DNA of 63,187 bases from contig NZ_JADGFC010000003.1 of NCBI RefSeq assembly GCF_016744025.1, positions 1 to 63,187 on the forward strand. Direction: 5' to 3'. The notes beneath the pieces were generated by a model. That model did no database searches. It was not told the DNA's origin and saw only the letters and a list, made by a program, of their open reading frames with translations. The first letter of the stretch is position 1. Every line of letters begins with the position of its first letter. The translations under genes and the position numbers were made by a program. Positions 55,951-63,187 of the stretch are shown piece by piece. The stretch is from Sulfurimonas sp. (GTDB lineage Bacteria > Campylobacterota > Campylobacteria > Campylobacterales > Sulfurimonadaceae).

Positions 55951-57880
55951 TTGTTCCTACGACATGAGCAAAAATCTTTGCCTTAGCTATATCTACTTTA
56001 TCTATGCAAATTATTACATCTTGAAAAAGTACAGCATTTTCAGCAGATGTGATTAATACTCTTGCACCCATTATCTCATCATGTATTTCAGCTCTGTATT
56101 CTGGTTCAGTTGTTGTAATTCTTGCTTTAAACTCTTTGTCAAGGTTTTCATTTGCCCAACGAGAGAATTTTCTCTGTTGAAACTCAACTTCGATTGTACT
56201 TGCTTCTCTCTCTTTTTCACTTATAGTCATACTTAGGGCTTCTATGTTTCTAAGAACATAAGATCCTTCTTGAGTGTCATTGTTGTTTATAGCTTTTAAA
56301 AGTCTATGAACAATAAGATCTGAATATCTTCTAATAGGCGAAGTAAAGTGAGTATACTCTTCAAAACCAAGTCCAAAGTGTCCAGAATTAAGAGGAGCAT
56401 ATTTAGCTTGCATCTGTGAGCGAATAATTAGAGTATCTACTTCTGATTCTAAATCCATATCTCTTGCTTGATTTTGTATATCTGTTATAGTCTCTTTAAT
56501 AGAGTTCTTGATATCAATAGACATACCGATTCCAGCTAACTCTTGATAAAGTAGTTGTAGTTTTGCTTGACTTGGCTCTTCATGAATCCTAAAAATTCCT
56601 CTGCTGTATTGACGTGCAGCTTCTTTATTTGCTAAAAGCATACAATCTTCTATGAGAGAATGAGAAGGGGTTTCCTCTGCAAAAGTAGTAGAAGATATAT
56701 TTGACTTATCATCAATATTCATCTCTAACTCGTTTGAGCGAAAATCATAACCTATTTTAAGTCTTTTTTCTTTTAATGAATCTGTAATTGGACGAAGTTT
56801 TTTTATCCAAGTAAATATCTCTTTTTCTGAATCATCTTTAGCATCTAAAGTTCCTTGGAAAAAATCATCTATCTCTTCATAGTTAAATCTTCTTTGAGAG
56901 TGAATTATTGCTTCATATACTTTGGATTTTGTTACTTCTAGAGAATTTAAGTCAAGCTTCATCTCAAAGACAAAGGCAAGTCTGTCAACATGAGGCTGAA
57001 GTGAACATAGAGTTTCACTAAGCTGTCTTGGAAGCATAGGAATAGAACGATGAGGAAGATATATAGAAAAACTTCTATATATTGCTTCATTATCAATAGT
57101 TCCAAAAGGAGTTACGTACTCACTTACATCAGCTATAGCTACAAAAAGTGTACTATTCTTATCATCCCAGTAAATAGCATCATCATAATCTTTTGCAGTA
57201 ACAGGATCAATAGTACAAAAAGATAAGTCTCTTAAGTCTACTCTTTTAGGATACTTTGAGGCATTTACTGCTTCAAATGAGGTAGCTATTTTTAGTACTT
57301 CTTCATCAAACTCATCATGTTTATTAAACTGAGCGAGAACTATTTTTTCATCAACTAGTGGGTCTTTTAAATTTCCAAGTTTTTCCATTATAGAGTTTTC
57401 TTGGTTATTAACTTTGAAAACATCGCCAAACTCATAAGCGTCTAACTCATCTTGTATGAGTTCAACTCCTGTAGGAAAATCTGTTTTTAAATCAACTAAG
57501 GCTTTTCTTCCCTCTTTGGAAATTATGTATGCTACGCTGTAGCTCTGTGCTCGACCAACTATCTCGGTTATTTTTGCACTAGGTGTTCCACGTTTACCTA
57601 ATAGTCTTTGCGCAATTATTAGGTCTCCCTCTTTTGCATCGCCTAAGTCACCTTCAGCAATAAAAAGATCACGAATATTTTCACCAATTACATTAAGGTA
57701 GGCTGTATCTTTTTGAACAAGACCAAGAGTACCGGCACGATATTTAGAATTAAATTTATAAGTATTGTCTTTTTTTGTAATATATTTTTTTGCTAAGAAG
57801 TTGTTTATGTGTTTAAGTTCATCAGTGTTTATATCTTGCTCACTCAAACCAAGAGTGAGTCGAATTAGTAGCGATTTCAA
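55934..57880 (-). CDS. rnr: Exoribonuclease R (RNB family)
   Basis: 648 aa, the shortened length seen in Campylobacterota RNase R. Cold-shock-like N-terminus, RNB domain with TIDPVTAKDYDDAIYW and SRRFNYEEIDDFF, and the FTSPIRRYSDLIVHR box. The C-terminal S1 region looks degenerate. It digests structured RNA 3' to 5'. Confidence 0.93.
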   Translation of the reverse strand: MKSLLIRLTLGLSEQDINTDELKHINNFLAKKYITKKDNTYKFNSKYRAGTLGLVQKDTAYLNVIGENIRDLFIAEGDLGDAKEGDLIIAQRLLGKRGTPSAKITEIVGRAQSYSVAYIISKEGRKALVDLKTDFPTGVELIQDELDAYEFGDVFKVNNQENSIMEKLGNLKDPLVDEKIVLAQFNKHDEFDEEVLKIATSFEAVNASKYPKRVDLRDLSFCTIDPVTAKDYDDAIYWDDKNSTLFVAIADVSEYVTPFGTIDNEAIYRSFSIYLPHRSIPMLPRQLSETLCSLQPHVDRLAFVFEMKLDLNSLEVTKSKVYEAIIHSQRRFNYEEIDDFFQGTLDAKDDSEKEIFTWIKKLRPITDSLKEKRLKIGYDFRSNELEMNIDDKSNISSTTFAEETPSHSLIEDCMLLANKEAARQYSRGIFRIHEEPSQAKLQLLYQELAGIGMSIDIKNSIKETITDIQNQARDMDLESEVDTLIIRSQMQAKYAPLNSGHFGLGFEEYTHFTSPIRRYSDLIVHRLLKAINNNDTQEGSYVLRNIEALSMTISEKEREASTIEVEFQQRKFSRWANENLDKEFKARITTTEPEYRAEIHDEIMGARVLITSAENAVLFQDVIICIDKVDIAKAKIFAHVVGTSDVQG

Positions 57881-57887
57881 AGGAGTA

Positions 57888-58688
57888 TTATCTAGCGTTT
57901 TCTATGGCTTTGTCGAAACTTTCCATATCAAGATCATATTTTTCAATAAGAGTTTTAGCAGTTTCAATACTAGCATCTGTGATTATGCCATTGATAGGAA
58001 CACAAGTACGAACTACGTGAAGTATCTGTGCAGCTCTTATGTCTTCAGGTTCCGCATTTTCTGGACTAAGGCAATTTGCAATTGTATCAACCAAACCTTC
58101 TTCAAATCTCCAGTGTTTAAAAATAGTAGAACTTACTTCTGGTGTATCAACTCCTACTACTTTTTTCTCAGCTGCTTCAACATCTTGAAGTTCATTAAGA
58201 GCATCTCTAAAAGCTTCTTGTTTTCCTTCTGTAATAATTTGTTGAGAAATAAGAACCTTACCAATTTCAACAAGGAATGCTGCTGGAGATAAAATACCGA
58301 GTAGTTTATTCTCTTTTCTTATACACCATGCAGTCATAAGACCATGTTGTTTTTTTGATAATGCTGAGAACATATCGTTGTTTATTCCATAAGGAGAAAG
58401 GTCTAGTGCAAAGCTTTTTTTAACAATACTTGCAAGTGCAAAACCACGAACAGTTCCCATACCAAATAGACCAACAGCTTGAGATATAGCGTTTATTTCA
58501 CGAGAGAACCCATAAAGTGGAGAATTGGCATCTTTTAAGATATCGGCAGTTAATAAAGGGTCTTTTTCTAAAATTTTAACCATATCGTTAAAACTACTGT
58601 CAGGGTCTTGGTAAACAGCTTCTATCTGCATAGCAGATTCTGGAAGCGGTGGAAGTTGTTTGATTTTTTTTAGTATATCATCAGTCAT
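57888..58688 (-). CDS. HDOD-domain signalling protein
   Basis: 266 aa. The opening LPPLPESAMQIEAVYQDPDSS and DPLLTADILKDANSPLYG are HDOD hallmarks. The HD catalytic residues are not intact (as usual for HDOD), so it is probably a regulator rather than a phosphodiesterase. It lies 7 bp upstream of rnr on the same strand, so it likely shares its transcript. Confidence 0.85.
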   Translation of the reverse strand: MTDDILKKIKQLPPLPESAMQIEAVYQDPDSSFNDMVKILEKDPLLTADILKDANSPLYGFSREINAISQAVGLFGMGTVRGFALASIVKKSFALDLSPYGINNDMFSALSKKQHGLMTAWCIRKENKLLGILSPAAFLVEIGKVLISQQIITEGKQEAFRDALNELQDVEAAEKKVVGVDTPEVSSTIFKHWRFEEGLVDTIANCLSPENAEPEDIRAAQILHVVRTCVPINGIITDASIETAKTLIEKYDLDMESFDKAIENAR

Positions 58689-58810
58689 AACACTCTCTTT
58701 ATATTGATATTAAGTTATTGGTATAATTATAGCGTAGTGTAAACAAATAAATACTCAATATTTACAATAAACTGTTATTATTTTCTTTTACATTAAGAAA
58801 AAGGACTAAT

Positions 58811-59137
58811 ATGCAAAGAGATGCAATGCTTACACAACTCGGGTATGCTCCAAATAGTGCTCTTATGAGCCAACTTGAAAGAATAGAGAATAATACATCG
58901 GGGTATGAAAAAATTCAAAAACACATCATGGATTTACATGATCATTTAAAAGTAGATGGATCATATGTTGCATTGTCAAATACAAACGATTATTTTAAAA
59001 TAAAAGTTGAATCTTCAAGTGAAGAAATTGCTCAAGAAGCACATGAAAAAATCAAACATTTCAGTGATAAATTTAAGGTGACAATAAATAAGTTAGATAA
59101 TAAAGAGACTTATTACATCCTAGGTTTCAATCATTAA
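58811..59137 (+). CDS. Hypothetical protein, 108 aa
   Basis: Soluble helical protein (LTQLGYAPNSALMSQLERIENN...) ending in a beta-rich ETYYILGF. AAAGGA precedes ATG. It is 12 bp upstream of the GreA/B-like gene and probably co-transcribed. No family recognised. Confidence 0.6.
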   Translation: MQRDAMLTQLGYAPNSALMSQLERIENNTSGYEKIQKHIMDLHDHLKVDGSYVALSNTNDYFKIKVESSSEEIAQEAHEKIKHFSDKFKVTINKLDNKETYYILGFNH

Positions 59138-59149
59138 GACTTATCTTTT

Positions 59150-59677
59150 ATGAATAAAGAGCCAATGACGCTAGAAGGTTATGACCTTCTAGTTGAAGAG
59201 TTTAAGTTCTTATTAGAAATAGAAAAACCAAAAACAGCTGAGGAAAAACTTGTTGCTGCCGCACATGGTGACAGAAGTGAAAATGCTGATTATCATGCTG
59301 CAAAAGAAAAACTTCGTTTTATTGATAGAAGGCTTTATTATCTAAACTCCATGATTACAAAAGTACAAATTGTAGACCCATCTACATTTGAACATAAAAA
59401 AGTAAGTTTTGGAAGTACCGTGAATGTAGTAAATATTCAAACAGATGAAGAAGAAACATTTACTTTATGTGGTATTTTAGAAAGTGAACCAGAAAACGGA
59501 CTAATTTCTATCCACTCTCCTATAGCAAAAGCTATGATAGGAAAAGAAGTAGATGATGAGTTTATACTTAAGTTACCAAATGACAAAAAAGAGTATGAAA
59601 TTTTAGAAATTAAGTATAAAAATATCTTTTCTTTAAAGAAAAACATTCGTACAAAAGTTGACTTTTCTTTTCACTAA
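59150..59677 (+). CDS. GreA/GreB-like transcription factor
   Basis: 175 aa. The N-terminal coiled coil carries AAAHGDRSENADYHAAKEKLR with the acidic tip, and the C-terminal FKBP-like domain has SVFGSTVNV-like and ISIHSPIAKAMIG strands. The length and tip resemble GreB. It rescues backtracked RNA polymerase. It is not adjacent to a carB or lpxB locus where greA often sits. Confidence 0.82.
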   Translation: MNKEPMTLEGYDLLVEEFKFLLEIEKPKTAEEKLVAAAHGDRSENADYHAAKEKLRFIDRRLYYLNSMITKVQIVDPSTFEHKKVSFGSTVNVVNIQTDEEETFTLCGILESEPENGLISIHSPIAKAMIGKEVDDEFILKLPNDKKEYEILEIKYKNIFSLKKNIRTKVDFSFH

Positions 59678-59735
59678 AACAACATAAATAAAGATGGTAG
59701 TCTAGCTCCACCTCTCCCGATACACCCATTAAGTT

Positions 59736-59764
59736 AAGGACTAAAAATATATTTTTTAGCCCTT
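59736..59764. terminator. Bidirectional terminator after the Gre-like gene
   Basis: AAGG-A-CTAAAAA (59736-59747) and TTTTTAG-C-CCTT (59753-59764) pair with one mismatch. A T-run follows on the plus strand. It lies between the Gre-like gene and the convergent HNH gene. Confidence 0.75.
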
Positions 59765-59797
59765 TTATGATAATTATAAAGTTTATAATTAGAAGTT

Positions 59798-60397
59798 TTA
59801 ACTCTTGGTACTAGCCTCATGATGAGAGATGTTTTTCTCAATGGCATCTAAAAATTCTTCTGTAAACAAGTTTTGTGGAGCCCAATTAGGGTATGTAACG
59901 TGATGTATTCCAAAATAATTATGTCTATGGTGTACATCACATAATATCCATAGGTTATCTGGACTATGATCAACCCAATCTAGTATATCTTGCTGAGACA
60001 TCTCTTTTTGATAAAGAGGCGTATCTTTATGTTTATTCATTAAATGAATTCTCATAGTATTATTAAATTTGTCTATATCTATAGCATTGGCTAACGACCA
60101 TTCAACTATATGATGATGAGCTTCCATCTGTTTTGCAGAATACGGATTTAATTTTTTATCTTGTTTTTTTGTAGAATCTGATAATAATTTATGAGTAACT
60201 CCACATATTAAACAAGGTCTATTTTCTTCGACAACCAACTTATGGTGGATATCTCTGTATCCACTAGAAGTTTTTCTTTTGTTATGTTCTGGATAAAAAT
60301 CTGCTTCTTCAAATTTTGCAAAATTACCATGAATTTTAACAATTTCGTTACTTAATAATTGAATATGTTTTTCAGGACCTGTGAGAGTATTTAACAT
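59798..60397 (-). CDS. HNH-type nuclease-like protein
   Basis: 199 aa. Cys62-x2-Cys65 (CLIC), a His cluster His94-96 (AHHHIVEW), Asn148 (DNLWILC) and Cys153-x2-His156-His157 (CDVHH) reproduce the spacing of HNH endonucleases with zinc-like ligands. No DNA-modification or mobile gene is next to it. It is divergent from the structured RNA and purL. A stand-alone HNH protein may be a repair or defence nuclease; no function claimed. Confidence 0.7.
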   Translation of the reverse strand: MLNTLTGPEKHIQLLSNEIVKIHGNFAKFEEADFYPEHNKRKTSSGYRDIHHKLVVEENRPCLICGVTHKLLSDSTKKQDKKLNPYSAKQMEAHHHIVEWSLANAIDIDKFNNTMRIHLMNKHKDTPLYQKEMSQQDILDWVDHSPDNLWILCDVHHRHNYFGIHHVTYPNWAPQNLFTEEFLDAIEKNISHHEASTKS

Positions 60398-60477
60398 GAT
60401 TTTCCTTTTTTTTAATACCTTATATTTGATTGCTGATAAAGCAAATGTAGTTTAACTTTTTCGAACTTTATATAAGC

Positions 60478-60506
60478 TTGAAATCAACTATTTAAGTTGC
60501 TATAAT
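60478..60506 (+). promoter_or_regulatory. Sigma-70 promoter for the structured RNA/purL leader
   Basis: TTGAAA (60478-60483), 17-base spacer, TATAAT (60501-60506). The expected start (60513-60514) coincides with the first paired base of the rod-shaped element. A small CAACT/AGTTG dyad sits inside the spacer (60485-60489, 60495-60499) and could be an operator. Confidence 0.75.
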
Positions 60507-60513
60507 ACCCTAG

Positions 60514-60645
60514 TGAAATCAGACAATTTTTTATAAAGTTTAATTCTAAAAAGAGTGAAATTAAACTATAAAGATGGGCGTAAAAGGGAATTGGATTTTA
60601 TAAAAAATTGTCTTGATTTCTTAAAGTATAAATTTTTTGATTTTT
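60514..60645 (+). ncRNA. Rod-shaped structured RNA element upstream of purL
   Basis: The outer stem pairs 60515-60537 with 60597-60620: 16 perfect base pairs (GACAATTTTTTATAAA with its inverse), a bulged T613, then 7 more pairs. Inside, GTTTAATT (60538-60545) pairs with AATTAAAC (60559-60566). A 30-base purine-rich stretch (60567-60596) contains ATGGGCG and AAAAGGGAATTGG. An alternative pairing AATTC (60542-60546) with GAATT (60588-60592) excludes the inner hairpin, so a switch is possible. T-rich sequence follows (60631-60647). Either an attenuator/riboswitch-like leader or a separate small RNA. The 60398-60717 gap holds nothing else recognised besides promoters. Confidence 0.6.
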
Positions 60646-60717
60646 TTCCCATTAAAACAACTTTTACCTTGCTTTAGATACAATCCACATTTAAAAACCA
60701 ATTTTCAGGATTTCATT

Positions 60718-62934
60718 GTGAACCAACAACTAGAAAATATAGAACAAGTATTAGCAGACCATAAGTTAAGTCAAGATGATTATACCCATATGAAAGAGAT
60801 CTTGGGTCGTGAACCAAATATCGTTGAACTTGGTATATTTTCAGCTATGTGGAGTGAACATTGTTCTTACAAATCTTCAAAAGTACACTTAAAAGGTTTT
60901 CCAACTAAAGCTCCTTGGGTTATTCAAGGTCCTGGTGAAAATGCTGGTGTTATAGACATTGGTGATGGTTATGCAGCTGTATTTAAGATGGAGTCTCATA
61001 ATCACCCAAGTTTTATAGAACCATATCAAGGTGCTGCTACAGGTGTTGGTGGAATTATGCGTGATGTATTTACAATGGGTGCTCGTCCTGTTGCATCTTT
61101 GAATGCTCTTAGATTTGGTAATATCTTAAATGATGACAAAATTTCTGCTCACCAACGTTATCTAGTACGTGGTGTAACTGAAGGAATTGGTGGTTATGGT
61201 AACTGTATGGGTGTACCAACTATCGGTGGTGAAGTTAGTTTTGATGAGTGTTATAACGGTAATATCCTTGTAAATGCATTTAACCTTGGTATTGCAAAAT
61301 CAGATGAAATCTTTCTTGGTTTAGCCGAAGGTCTTGGTAATCCAGTAATGTACGTTGGTGCAAAAACTGGTCGTGATGGTCTTGGTGGTGCAGTAATGTC
61401 TTCTGATAGTTTTACAGAAGAGTCAAAATCACTTCGTCCTACAGTTCAAGTTGGTGATCCTTTTACTGAAAAACTTCTACTTGAAGCTTGTATGGAACTT
61501 TTCAAAACAGACCATGTTGTAGGTATTCAAGATATGGGTGCTGCTGGTCTTACTTCTTCTGCATTTGAGATGGCTGGACGTTCAGGTTCTGGAATGATTA
61601 TGCATCTAGATAAGGTTCCTGCTCGTGAAGAAGATATGACTCCTTATGACTTTATGCTTAGTGAATCTCAAGAGCGTATGCTTCTTTGTGCTAAAAAAGG
61701 TTCAGAGCAAGCTATTATTGATATATTTGAAAAATGGGACTTAGATGCTGCTGTTGTTGGTGAAGTTACAGCAACTGGTAATATGGAACTTTTCTGGCAT
61801 GGTGAGAAATGTGCTGAAGTTCCTGTTGACCCAGTTTCTGAAGAAGCACCAGAGCTTAACCGTCCAATGACAAAACCTGCTTACTTAGATGAAATTGCAA
61901 GTGTTACTATCAATGATTTTGACAAAGTTAATAATCAAGAAGCATTTGAGACACTTACTAAATCTATGGAAGTTGTAGATAAGTCATGGATCTATACTCA
62001 GTATGATTCAATGGTACAAACTAACACTATTAAAAATGGCGGTATGTTAGATGCATCTGTTATTCGTGTAAAAGAGAATGGAAAAGCTCTAGCTATGAGT
62101 TGTGATTGTAATGTTCGTTTTTGCTACATTGATCCTCGTGGTGGTGGAGCTGCTGCAACTATTGAAGCTGGTAGAAATGTAGCTATGAGTGGTGCACGTC
62201 CACTTGCTATTACAGATTGTCTTAATTTTGGTAATCCAGAAAACCCAGAAGTTATGTGGCAGTTTGGTCAAGCTTGTGATGGTATCAAAGAAGCTTGTTT
62301 AGAGTTAACTACTCCAGTTATTGGTGGAAATGTTTCACTTTATAATGAAACAAACGGTGTGTCAGTTTTTCCAACTCCTTCAATTGCTACTGTTGGTGTA
62401 AATGATGATCAAAATAATGTTTTAATGTCATCTTTCCAAGGTGCTGGTAACTCACTTTATCTTGTAGGTGAATCTAAGTCAGAGTTTGGTGGATCTCTTT
62501 ATATGAAAGAAATTTGTCATACTGTTGCTGGAATTATTCCTGAAATTAACTATAAAAATGAGCTTGCTCTTTGGGAATTAGTTATTGAAGGTAACAAGAA
62601 ACACTTATTAGAATGTGCTAAAGATGCTAGTTCTGGTGGTGTCGTAATTGCTCTTGCTAAAATGTCTGCAACTTCAGGTCTTGGATGTGATGTTGAAATG
62701 ACAGTAGAAGATGAAAGAGATATCTTTGCTGAGTCTATGAGTCGTGCTATTATCGAAGTTAGACCTGAAAATCAAGAAGCTTTTGAAGCAATGCTTGATG
62801 AGTCTATGGCTTGTGAAAAAATCGGAACTATTGGTGGAGATATCATTAAAGTTAATGATGTAACTATGAGTATGGATGAGTTAAAAGACAACTACTTTAA
62901 TACATTCAAAAAAGTTATTGAAAGAGATTTATAA
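60718..62934 (+). CDS. purL: FGAM synthetase PurL (small type)
   Basis: 738 aa from GTG 60718 with CAGGA 7 bases upstream; the longer ORF from 60637 has no ribosome site and reads non-conserved residues. Motifs: [15 protein letters not shown], the [23 protein letters not shown] block (split here), [13 protein letters not shown] and [10 protein letters not shown]. The small-type PurL needs PurS and PurQ, encoded 45 kb to the left. A terminator follows at 62931. Confidence 0.97.
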   Translation: MNQQLENIEQVLADHKLSQDDYTHMKEILGREPNIVELGIFSAMWSEHCSYKSSKVHLKGFPTKAPWVIQGPGENAGVIDIGDGYAAVFKMESHNHPSFIEPYQGAATGVGGIMRDVFTMGARPVASLNALRFGNILNDDKISAHQRYLVRGVTEGIGGYGNCMGVPTIGGEVSFDECYNGNILVNAFNLGIAKSDEIFLGLAEGLGNPVMYVGAKTGRDGLGGAVMSSDSFTEESKSLRPTVQVGDPFTEKLLLEACMELFKTDHVVGIQDMGAAGLTSSAFEMAGRSGSGMIMHLDKVPAREEDMTPYDFMLSESQERMLLCAKKGSEQAIIDIFEKWDLDAAVVGEVTATGNMELFWHGEKCAEVPVDPVSEEAPELNRPMTKPAYLDEIASVTINDFDKVNNQEAFETLTKSMEVVDKSWIYTQYDSMVQTNTIKNGGMLDASVIRVKENGKALAMSCDCNVRFCYIDPRGGGAAATIEAGRNVAMSGARPLAITDCLNFGNPENPEVMWQFGQACDGIKEACLELTTPVIGGNVSLYNETNGVSVFPTPSIATVGVNDDQNNVLMSSFQGAGNSLYLVGESKSEFGGSLYMKEICHTVAGIIPEINYKNELALWELVIEGNKKHLLECAKDASSGGVVIALAKMSATSGLGCDVEMTVEDERDIFAESMSRAIIEVRPENQEAFEAMLDESMACEKIGTIGGDIIKVNDVTMSMDELKDNYFNTFKKVIERDL

Positions 62935-62954
62935 AGAGTTAACTAACTCTTTAT
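62931..62954. terminator. Bidirectional terminator after purL
   Basis: ATAAAGAGTTA (62931-62941) and TAACTCTTTAT (62944-62954) are perfectly inverted. It includes the purL stop codon and the stop of the convergent small gene. Confidence 0.8.
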
Positions 62955-63163
62955 AAATTTACATACCAGTCATCATTGAAGTATCTTTGAGTAGTAGATA
63001 GTTTTATATCTACATAGTCATCATATACTTCTAGTGACTTTATACAATCCTGCGGAACTTCTAAATCTTCTATAACATATTCTTCAATTAAATTTTTATT
63101 TAAATTATCATCATAATCCAGATTAAGACACTCTGTGTATATTTTGAATTCTCTAGTTTTCAT
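62951..63163 (-). CDS. Small acidic hypothetical, 70 aa
   Basis: MKTREFKIYTECLNLDYDDN... rich in Asp, Glu and Tyr, ending NDDWYVNL. Beta-rich with no signal. An AGGAAG ribosome site is 6-11 bases upstream (63170-63175 on the other strand). Not recognised. It shares the terminator with purL. Confidence 0.55.
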   Translation of the reverse strand: MKTREFKIYTECLNLDYDDNLNKNLIEEYVIEDLEVPQDCIKSLEVYDDYVDIKLSTTQRYFNDDWYVNL

Positions 63164-63187
63164 TTTAGAAGACTTCCTTGTTTTCTG

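Noticed and set aside
60567-60596. AAAAGGGAA stretch as a cobalamin riboswitch core
   Set aside because: The rest of the cobalamin fold, including the B12 box, is missing, and the element is only about 105 bases long.
60514-60645. 6S RNA
   Set aside because: The rod shape is reminiscent, but there is no open central bubble with the expected arrangement and the element is shorter than known 6S RNAs.
60637-60717. PurL start at 60637
   Set aside because: The extra 27 codons read a non-conserved, hydrophobic stretch inside the leader and have no ribosome site; GTG 60718 has one.

Overview
This 63-kb window is low-G+C, gene-dense bacterial DNA. Gene content and order point to a free-living, marine-type Campylobacterota close to Sulfurimonas. 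The clues are a desulforubrerythrin (Rrc) under Fur/PerR-type boxes, a NosL lipoprotein, an OvoA ovothiol enzyme, the dimeric all-alpha dUTPase, a PurS/PurQ plus small PurL set, the rpmH-rnpA-yidD-yidC-jag-mnmE cluster, and HspR-type operators on the chaperone genes. The genus is an inference from gene content; no rRNA is present.

Layout. 0-0.8 kb: a perfect 40-bp tandem repeat, a 46-aa ORF and tRNA-Arg(CCU). 0.8-3.5 kb (minus): TetR regulator, PgeF, an FCY1-like cytosine deaminase and an orphan RES-domain protein, read as one unit. 3.5-10.7 kb (plus): a DinB-like gene facing the TetR gene across twin operators, then ovoA, a very A+T-rich 1020-codon gene ending in a TOPRIM domain, and a MalY/PatB-type C-S lyase that is the likely OvoB. 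10.7-18 kb: small proteins, dUTPase, a short ABC ATPase, then a minus-strand run ctpA-purC-purS-purQ-(membrane protein)-plsC-crcB. 18-24.5 kb: hemerythrin, a polytopic membrane protein, aroK, hisD, a DUF2231 gene broken by one in-frame TAA, a TlpA-like thioredoxin and NosL. 24.5-34 kb: grpE-dnaK, an AsmA-like protein, prs-lepA-comF, and a divergent PerR-like/rubrerythrin pair. 34-48 kb: c-di-GMP and two-component signalling, MFS exporter, PEB4-like PPIase, clpB and a tetraheme lipoprotein. 48-53 kb: the rpmH-to-ruvX cluster. 53-63 kb: ilvC, holA, rnr, HDOD, a GreA/B-like factor, an HNH protein, a structured RNA element, and purL.

How genes work together. OvoA and the C-S lyase would perform consecutive steps of 5-thiohistidine (ovothiol) synthesis. 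The TOPRIM gene lies between them, has foreign-looking composition, and is the best candidate for an undescribed (possibly defence) protein. PurS, PurQ and PurL form one FGAM synthetase although purL is 45 kb away. The clpB and grpE-dnaK promoters share a near-identical HAIR-like dyad over the -35 box, which predicts shared HspR control. The PerR-like repressor probably controls itself and the rubrerythrin through three Fur-type boxes.

The items most worth following up are the TOPRIM gene, the rod-shaped RNA element with its own promoter upstream of purL, the missing canonical start codon of rnpA, the twin TetR operators, and the single-stop DUF2231 pseudogene.
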